Program-made: the position numbers and the translations under genes
From: UMGS902 sp045538895
GTDB taxonomy: Bacteria; Bacillota; Clostridia; Oscillospirales; CAG-272
Direction of reading: 5' to 3'
Assembly (NCBI GenBank): GCA_045538895.1
Contig: JAZQEH010000019.1
Location: 1 to 37,920, forward strand
DNA length: 37,920 nucleotides
Shown: piece by piece, positions 33,215 through 37,920 of the stretch
Layout of the letters: every line of letters begins with the position of its first letter
Numbering within the stretch: the first letter of the stretch is position 1
Notes under the pieces: generated by a model
Seen by the model: only the letters and a program-made list of their open reading frames with translations
Databases searched by the model: none
Told to the model about the DNA's origin: nothing

Positions 33215-35494
33215 ATGTTTAAAAAGATATTGGCACTTATGTGCCTTACTTTGAGCATCGTTCTGTTTTGCATGGCAGTATCTGCAACCGAAGCAGAGAA
33301 TACCGATATAAATGCAATATACGTTTCCGGTACAGCCGCAGAGGGCGGTACAGGTGTTTTTTCTGCACCTGTTTCTACCCTTGCAGATGCGTATAGCCTA
33401 CTTGGAAACGGCGGAACGATCTATTTAATGGATACCGTGACGGTATCTGCAACCGAGGGCGATTGCTTTATCGCTCCTGCCCATGCGGGCAAAATTACAA
33501 TTACAAGTGCCGAAAGTTGCAACGGCACACTTGACTTTACCGAAATTGAACATTTTCATTTCGGTGGCGAAACCGAGCTAAACAATATCGGTATCGTGGC
33601 AAATGAGGTTGTTCTTACTGCGGACAACCATTGCCTCACAATGGGAGAGGGACTTGCAATGTCTTCTCCTTTGGCAGACAGTTACCGTGGCGGTCATACA
33701 TATTGCGGTGCGAAGATTCATCTTGCGGCATACGCACCTTGTGAAACTGCTAATGTTACTTGCGAAGCCGCGGGCGGCAGACTGAACGTGTATTCAGGCG
33801 AATATTGGTCTGTAAGTGCTTGGTACGGCGAAGATGTAACAATTACTGGCGGCGAAACACAGATATATATCGGAACCTTTAACGAGAGCGACAATATATG
33901 GCTTCGCTATCTCTGCCCCGCAATGTACAGCTCGGCTATTGAAAGTACTTTATCTTGCACAGATTCTACAGTAACGGTTATTGTAAATGATGGAGTTAAT
34001 ACTCTTGATGCATACCGTTTTACCAAAAATGATTTTTCGGGTAGCATGACTGTAAACTGGTTGCTTCACAATTCTGCACAGGGAAATTCGTATGCATTTG
34101 TGGCTAAAGATTTTTATCCCGCAGACGATGCAACTTGTATGTTGAATGTGTATACTGACCAATCAAATGTTGCCGCCAAAGATTGTGCAAAGTTGCTTAT
34201 GCGTGGAGCTAATGCAGGATATTCGGGCGAAAATATTGGAGATAAACCGCTATCCACGTATGAGCATACACATCAAATGTATACAGAATTGGACGGCAGA
34301 ATTCTTTGCGTGTTCTGCGAATACGAGCAGTGCAGGCATTTGACCCATACAATTAATATATTGGAAGAAGCGTGTTGTACAAGAGGAAATTATCTTGAAA
34401 AGCTTTGTACTGATATTTGCGGCGAAACTCTTGAAATGTATTATGATGATAATATAAATCCTGAAAATCATGCCGATTATTTGCATGAATATATAGCGGA
34501 TTATGAAACAATGGAAGCTGTTTCGTGTTGCGTTGGTTGCCGATGTGAGTTTTCGCGTATATATGTGGGTGAAGCATCTAATTATGTTCCCGTTATAGAT
34601 GATTCTAATTTTAGTGGTGTTATGGAATTAGCAGCGGCATATTCGGTCTTTTATGGTGACGTAATGATATCTTTGGGTCATGATGTAAAGCTTTCTGTGC
34701 CTGCAAATTATCGGACGCCTAAATTTGATGCTCACATAACTGTTTCCGGCGGAACAATTTATTTCCCTGACATTCCTCGACACATTTATATGAACGGTGA
34801 CATGACATTTGAAAATTTGACTTTCAAGACTGCGGGAACATATAACGGTGCACATATTTACGCTCAAAATCACAAACTCGTAATGGGTGAGGGAATTGTT
34901 ATGGGAAACAATTCTACTATTCCGACTGGAGAAGGTTATCCTGATTGCAATAGCGTAAGAATGTATATTGCCGGAGGTTTCGAAGGCCCCACCGATAATG
35001 TAATGAATACTGACGTAACTATTCGTTCAGGCGATTATTGGTTTGTGGGTGGCTTTAATAGAAATGCATCGACAAATAACGGCACTTCAAATATAACGAT
35101 AGGCAAAACTAACAGTGATGATTATCTTTCTATAAACTACCTTACTCCTTTTTCCACCGGTGACGGATATATTACCGAACCGTCTACGGGCAATATAACA
35201 GTTGACGGTGATGCAAATGTTCGTTGGTTCTATGTAACAACAATGAATAAGGCTACCACTGATGTTATGTATACTACAAATCTGTTTTTGAATGGCAGTT
35301 TGAATAAGCAGTCGGGTACTTATCGGTTTGATGTTCGTGGTTGCCCTTCACCGTACCCGTTGACAACTGTTAACATTTGGTATGATGATAGTAATGATAA
35401 TTATCGTAAGGTGATTAATGATTCCACTTATGAAAAAATCGGAGCGATTGTAAATTTGTATCCTATCTCAGAGGATGAATCATCTTCACAATAA
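33215..35494 (+). CDS. Secreted two-module beta-repeat protein, function unknown
   Basis: 759 aa; AGGAG about 9 bp before ATG 33215. Residues 1-25 are a signal peptide. Module 1 (about 30-350) starts 'IYVSGTAAEGGTGVFSAPVSTL', with 'GNGGTIYLMDTV', like the opening modules of the 1-4131 and 12213-13790 proteins. A Cys-rich linker (about 355-455) carries CxxC knuckles (ILCVFCEYEQC, SCCVGCRCEF), perhaps metal-binding. Module 2 (about 460-755) repeats the theme. There is no dockerin, stalk or LPxTG, so it may be released or held by other means. It directly follows the toxin-immunity pair, but whether it belongs to it is not clear; no catalytic motif is seen. Confidence 0.8.
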   Translation: MFKKILALMCLTLSIVLFCMAVSATEAENTDINAIYVSGTAAEGGTGVFSAPVSTLADAYSLLGNGGTIYLMDTVTVSATEGDCFIAPAHAGKITITSAESCNGTLDFTEIEHFHFGGETELNNIGIVANEVVLTADNHCLTMGEGLAMSSPLADSYRGGHTYCGAKIHLAAYAPCETANVTCEAAGGRLNVYSGEYWSVSAWYGEDVTITGGETQIYIGTFNESDNIWLRYLCPAMYSSAIESTLSCTDSTVTVIVNDGVNTLDAYRFTKNDFSGSMTVNWLLHNSAQGNSYAFVAKDFYPADDATCMLNVYTDQSNVAAKDCAKLLMRGANAGYSGENIGDKPLSTYEHTHQMYTELDGRILCVFCEYEQCRHLTHTINILEEACCTRGNYLEKLCTDICGETLEMYYDDNINPENHADYLHEYIADYETMEAVSCCVGCRCEFSRIYVGEASNYVPVIDDSNFSGVMELAAAYSVFYGDVMISLGHDVKLSVPANYRTPKFDAHITVSGGTIYFPDIPRHIYMNGDMTFENLTFKTAGTYNGAHIYAQNHKLVMGEGIVMGNNSTIPTGEGYPDCNSVRMYIAGGFEGPTDNVMNTDVTIRSGDYWFVGGFNRNASTNNGTSNITIGKTNSDDYLSINYLTPFSTGDGYITEPSTGNITVDGDANVRWFYVTTMNKATTDVMYTTNLFLNGSLNKQSGTYRFDVRGCPSPYPLTTVNIWYDDSNDNYRKVINDSTYEKIGAIVNLYPISEDESSSQ

Positions 35495-35502
35495 AAAAGA
35501 AC

Positions 35503-35529
35503 AAGCTTTGGTCTTAATGACCAAAGCTT
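35503..35529 (+). terminator. Hairpin after the 33215 gene
   Basis: Perfect 11-bp stem (35503-35513 with 35519-35529), loop TTAAT, no T-run after it. A second GC-rich stem (35623-35630 with 35642-35649) follows further on, with a T-rich tail near 35656-35668. The 35530-35710 stretch holds nothing else I can identify. Confidence 0.6.
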
Positions 35530-35710
35530 TCAGAGTGCTGACAAACACGTCAGAGTGCAAGTAAGAATAAAGGCAAAGGGAATAAGAACAAATAATTTTC
35601 ACTTTGTATTAAAAACAAAATGCGGCAAGGGTTTAAAAAGTCCTTGCCGTTACTTGCTTTTTCGGATTTTTAAAAACTGATATTATTGTGGATTATGCCG
35701 TCACACGGAA

Positions 35711-36682
35711 TTACAAAAGGCCATACAGAATTGCTTTCATTTCTGCGGCGGTGGCGGCGAAATTGAGCTTGCCGCGTGCGGCAGAGGCACCTCTTATATC
35801 ACGGATATAATGCGTCATTATCTTGCGTGCTTCGGGAATTGCAAACTGCTCCTCCTTAAAGCGGCACACAAGGTCGAGGTGGCGAGCCGCTTCGTTAACT
35901 ATTTCCTCTGCGGTGGGGGGAGTGAACGGTCTGTTTTCAAAAAATGCGGTAAGCTCGTCAAAGATCCACGGGTTACCCATTGCTCCACGTGCAATCATAA
36001 TGCCGTCACAGCCCGTTATGTCAAGCATACGCTTTGCGTCGTCGGCTGAAAAGATGTCACCGTTGCCGACAACGGGGATTTTCACCGCATTTTTGACGGC
36101 GGCGATAATCTCAAGGTCGGCTTTGCCGCTATACATCTGCGTGCGTGTGCGTCCGTGTACGCATATCATAGCCGCACCTGCTGCTTCGAGCGCCCTTGCC
36201 ATTTCGGGGGCGTTTTTGCTTTGTTCGTCGAAGCCTGCACGGATTTTCACCGTAACGGGGAGCTTCACCGCCTTGACCGTTTCGCTCACGATTTTAGCGG
36301 CAAGCGGAATGTCACGCATGAGGGCGCTGCCATCACCGTTTGAAACGATTTTGCGAACGGGGCAACCCATGTTTATGTCGATTGCCGCAGGGATTTTTAC
36401 GTAATCGGCAAGCGTGCCGTCGGATATTCTCCGTGCCGCCTCGCTGACAAAATCCGGACGTGAGCCGAAAAGCTGGAGGGCAAGCGGCATTTCATCATCG
36501 CCGAACTCGCAAAGCTTCGGCGTTTTTTTGTCACCGTAGCAAATTGCCGCCGCACTCACCATTTCGCTGCACATATATTCGGCACCGTGTTCTCTTGAAA
36601 GCACACGGAACGCACGGTCGCTCACTCCTGCGAGCGGTGCAAGGCAGAGTCCGTGCGGTATGTTTATAGACTGTATTTTCAT
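35711..36682 (-). CDS. dusB: tRNA-dihydrouridine synthase (DusB type)
   Basis: 323 aa; AGAGGA lies 7 bp before the ATG. Dus enzymes reduce uridine in tRNA to dihydrouridine with FMN and NADPH. The TIM barrel begins 'LAPLAGVSDRAFR', the active Cys lies in 'DINMGCPVRKIV', FMN- and substrate-binding parts are 'VKIRAGFD', 'VHGRTRTQMYSG', 'VGNGDI' and 'IARGAMGNPWIF'. The C-terminal helical part (about 240-323) is as in the family. DusB is the usual Bacillota type, but a Dus subtype cannot be fixed from motifs alone. Confidence 0.93.
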   Translation of the reverse strand: MKIQSINIPHGLCLAPLAGVSDRAFRVLSREHGAEYMCSEMVSAAAICYGDKKTPKLCEFGDDEMPLALQLFGSRPDFVSEAARRISDGTLADYVKIPAAIDINMGCPVRKIVSNGDGSALMRDIPLAAKIVSETVKAVKLPVTVKIRAGFDEQSKNAPEMARALEAAGAAMICVHGRTRTQMYSGKADLEIIAAVKNAVKIPVVGNGDIFSADDAKRMLDITGCDGIMIARGAMGNPWIFDELTAFFENRPFTPPTAEEIVNEAARHLDLVCRFKEEQFAIPEARKIMTHYIRDIRGASAARGKLNFAATAAEMKAILYGLL

Positions 36683-36709
36683 AGCTTTCCTCTTGGTTTT
36701 TATATGTAG

Positions 36710-36738
36710 ATAATACCATTTTAACCTCTTTATGTCAA
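36710..36738 (-). promoter_or_regulatory. Consensus promoter of dusB
   Basis: On the minus strand: TTGACA (36738-36733), 17-bp spacer, TATTAT (36715-36710), 28 bp before the ATG at 36682. Confidence 0.85.
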
Positions 36739-36817
36739 CTTTTTTACCAGATATTCAGGACTATTCAACCAATAGCCTGTTATGGTAAAATAACAGAGTG
36801 CCAGGAAAGGAGAACTT

Positions 36818-37747
36818 ATGAAAAAGATTACAAAAGCATTGACACTTGCGGCACTTGCGGCTACGCTTGCCGTAAGCACGCAAGCGGCAGACGGCGGCAT
36901 TATCGACGTTGACACACGTCTTAATGTGCGTACTGATGCATCAATTTCATCAAGCGTAAAAGCACAGCTCTGGGACGGTCAGGTTGTTACGTTGCATGAA
37001 AAAAGAGGAGCATGGTGGTATACCGAGTATGCCCCCGATACGTACGGTTATGTACATGGCGATTATGTCGATGAGTTGAATCTCAAAACCGCAACTGTCA
37101 CAACCGCATCGACAAACTTAAACGTCCGTGAGAGCCCTTCGGCTACTGCAAAAATCAAGGACAAGCTTCAAAAGGGCGAGAGTGTGCTTATTTTGGGTAC
37201 ATACGGCTCGTTTTATAAGGTGCTTTATGACGGCAACCGTGTTGGATATGCGTCAAGTGCATATCTTACAGTGCAAAGCGGCAACGTCACACGCAGAGCG
37301 ATAACGCTTTCTATGCCGTCGTACAAGCAGTATAATTATCCGTCGCTTTATCTGCCGGGTTCGGGAGAGTCGGTTGCCACACACGGCTGTGCAGTGACCT
37401 CGCTTGCAATGACCGAGAGCTTCCGCACGGGAAAAACCGTAACGCCAAGAACGGTTATCGCAAACGAAAAATTCACATCAAACGGTGCATTGTACTGGCC
37501 GAGTGAGTATTCGCCAAGCGGTGGCAGCCTTGAGTATATTTACAACAAGCTTGCCGAGGGTAAGCCTGTCATCGTGCATGCGAAAAAGAGTAACGGCACG
37601 GCACATTTTGCCGTGGTATACGGCTTTAGCGGCGGAGAACTTACGGCGGCTAACTTCAAGCTATCCGACCCCGGTTCCATATACCGCACAACGCTTGCAG
37701 CTTTGTATAAGGAATATCCGATTCGTGTAAAAATGTTGAGTTATTAA
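36818..37747 (+). CDS. Secreted SH3-domain C39-like cysteine peptidase
   Basis: 309 aa; GGAGAA about 6 bp before ATG 36818. Residues 1-23 form a signal peptide ending TQA. Two bacterial SH3 domains (about 28-85 and 88-150) each have 'LNVR' followed by a Ser-Ala-type turn (LNVRTDASISS, LNVRESPSATA), expected to bind peptidoglycan. The C-terminal half (about 165-309) is a Peptidase_C39_2-like papain fold: Cys191 in 'ATHGCAVTSLAM', His263 in 'TAHFAVVYGF' and D286 region in 'KLSDPGS'. It may cut wall peptides or other proteins outside the cell. It has its own transcript with a perfect terminator behind it. Confidence 0.88.
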   Translation: MKKITKALTLAALAATLAVSTQAADGGIIDVDTRLNVRTDASISSSVKAQLWDGQVVTLHEKRGAWWYTEYAPDTYGYVHGDYVDELNLKTATVTTASTNLNVRESPSATAKIKDKLQKGESVLILGTYGSFYKVLYDGNRVGYASSAYLTVQSGNVTRRAITLSMPSYKQYNYPSLYLPGSGESVATHGCAVTSLAMTESFRTGKTVTPRTVIANEKFTSNGALYWPSEYSPSGGSLEYIYNKLAEGKPVIVHAKKSNGTAHFAVVYGFSGGELTAANFKLSDPGSIYRTTLAALYKEYPIRVKMLSY

Positions 37748-37775
37748 AAAAGGAGCCTTGTGGCTCCTTTTTTAA
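37744..37775 (+). terminator. Terminator of the C39 peptidase gene
   Basis: Perfect 14-bp stem (37744-37757 with 37762-37775), loop TTGT, with T-run in the stem. The stem's first bases overlap the stop codon. Confidence 0.9.
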
Positions 37776-37804
37776 TGGTGTAAATTATTGTTTACATTAA
37801 CAAG

Positions 37805-37920
37805 CCTTCCTCAGACGAGGAAGGTGGCGCCGCAAGGCGACGGAAGGAGGGAACATTTCTAATTGTTACTTTTTCCCTCCCTCAGTCAGCGTTCCGCTGA
37901 CAGCTCCCTCGTCTGAGGGA
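37805..37920. repeat. MITE-like nested palindrome, cut by the window end
   Basis: Outer arms (37805-37824 and 37905-37920) are each a hairpin and are inverse copies of each other around the core CAGACGAGG; inside lie a GCGCC/GGCG hairpin near 37828-37841 and GTCAGCG/CGCTGAC (37885-37891 with 37895-37901). This 'CTCCCTC...GAGGGAG plus GTCAGC' style is frequent between genes of gut Clostridia. No open frame of note. Confidence 0.8.

Noticed and set aside
1..37920. tRNA or rRNA genes
   Set aside because: No cloverleaf with GTTCRANNC-type T-loop and no rRNA core sequence was noticed in the intergenic regions; a covariance-model search would be decisive.

Overview
The window is chromosomal DNA from a Gram-positive, low-to-mid GC member of the Bacillota, most likely an uncultured gut or rumen Clostridia (Oscillospiraceae/Christensenellaceae-like). 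The evidence is the AGGAGG-type ribosome sites, consensus TTGACA-17-TATAAT promoters, dockerin domains, copper-amine-oxidase-type 'stalk' domains, PucR- and XRE/DUF1836-type regulators, an ftsEX-murein hydrolase-ctp cluster and short palindromic interspersed repeats. No tRNA, rRNA, CRISPR array or complete insertion sequence was seen. All identifications come from reading motifs, not from database searches.

Layout. 1-4131: 3' part of a very large secreted beta-repeat protein fused to an M14 carboxypeptidase-like domain and a C-terminal dockerin. 4301-5602: a two-gene cassette of uncharacterised proteins behind a good promoter. 5613-8194: an N-acetylmuramoyl-L-alanine amidase lipoprotein, an orphan beta-sandwich protein, a small stalk-domain protein and a small membrane protein. 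8246-11987: an alpha/beta hydrolase and a LacI-like sensor with a C-terminal HTH (minus strand), divergent from an orphan sugar-type solute-binding lipoprotein, with a 33-bp inverted repeat between them. 12213-13790 (minus): a secreted repeat protein with two stalk domains.

13948-25266 is the housekeeping half: a 45-aa ORF divergent from an XRE regulator and DUF1836 protein; a phosphoribosyltransferase gene boxed by two ~150-bp inverted repeats; rsmE; a membrane protein; a PucR/CdaR-type regulator; then ftsE-ftsX-envC-like-ctp, greA and lysS. FtsEX would gate the M23 hydrolase activator at the cell surface, and the S41 protease may process envelope proteins.

25240-33139 is the accessory part. 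The last codons of lysS plus its terminator are duplicated about 1.05 kb apart, enclosing one orphan gene. Next come a 1969-aa secreted RHS/YD-repeat protein with a dockerin-like insertion and a C-terminal AHH-type nuclease toxin domain, and its overlapping probable immunity gene (Imm11-like). A 68-bp repeat follows directly behind both the orphan gene and the immunity gene. 33215-35494 is a second secreted beta-repeat protein; dusB (minus) and a secreted SH3-C39 peptidase follow. The window ends inside a MITE-like palindromic repeat.

The best candidates for something new are the dockerin-containing RHS nuclease toxin with its repeat-bounded immunity gene, the lysS-tail insertion, and the inverted repeats around the phosphoribosyltransferase gene.
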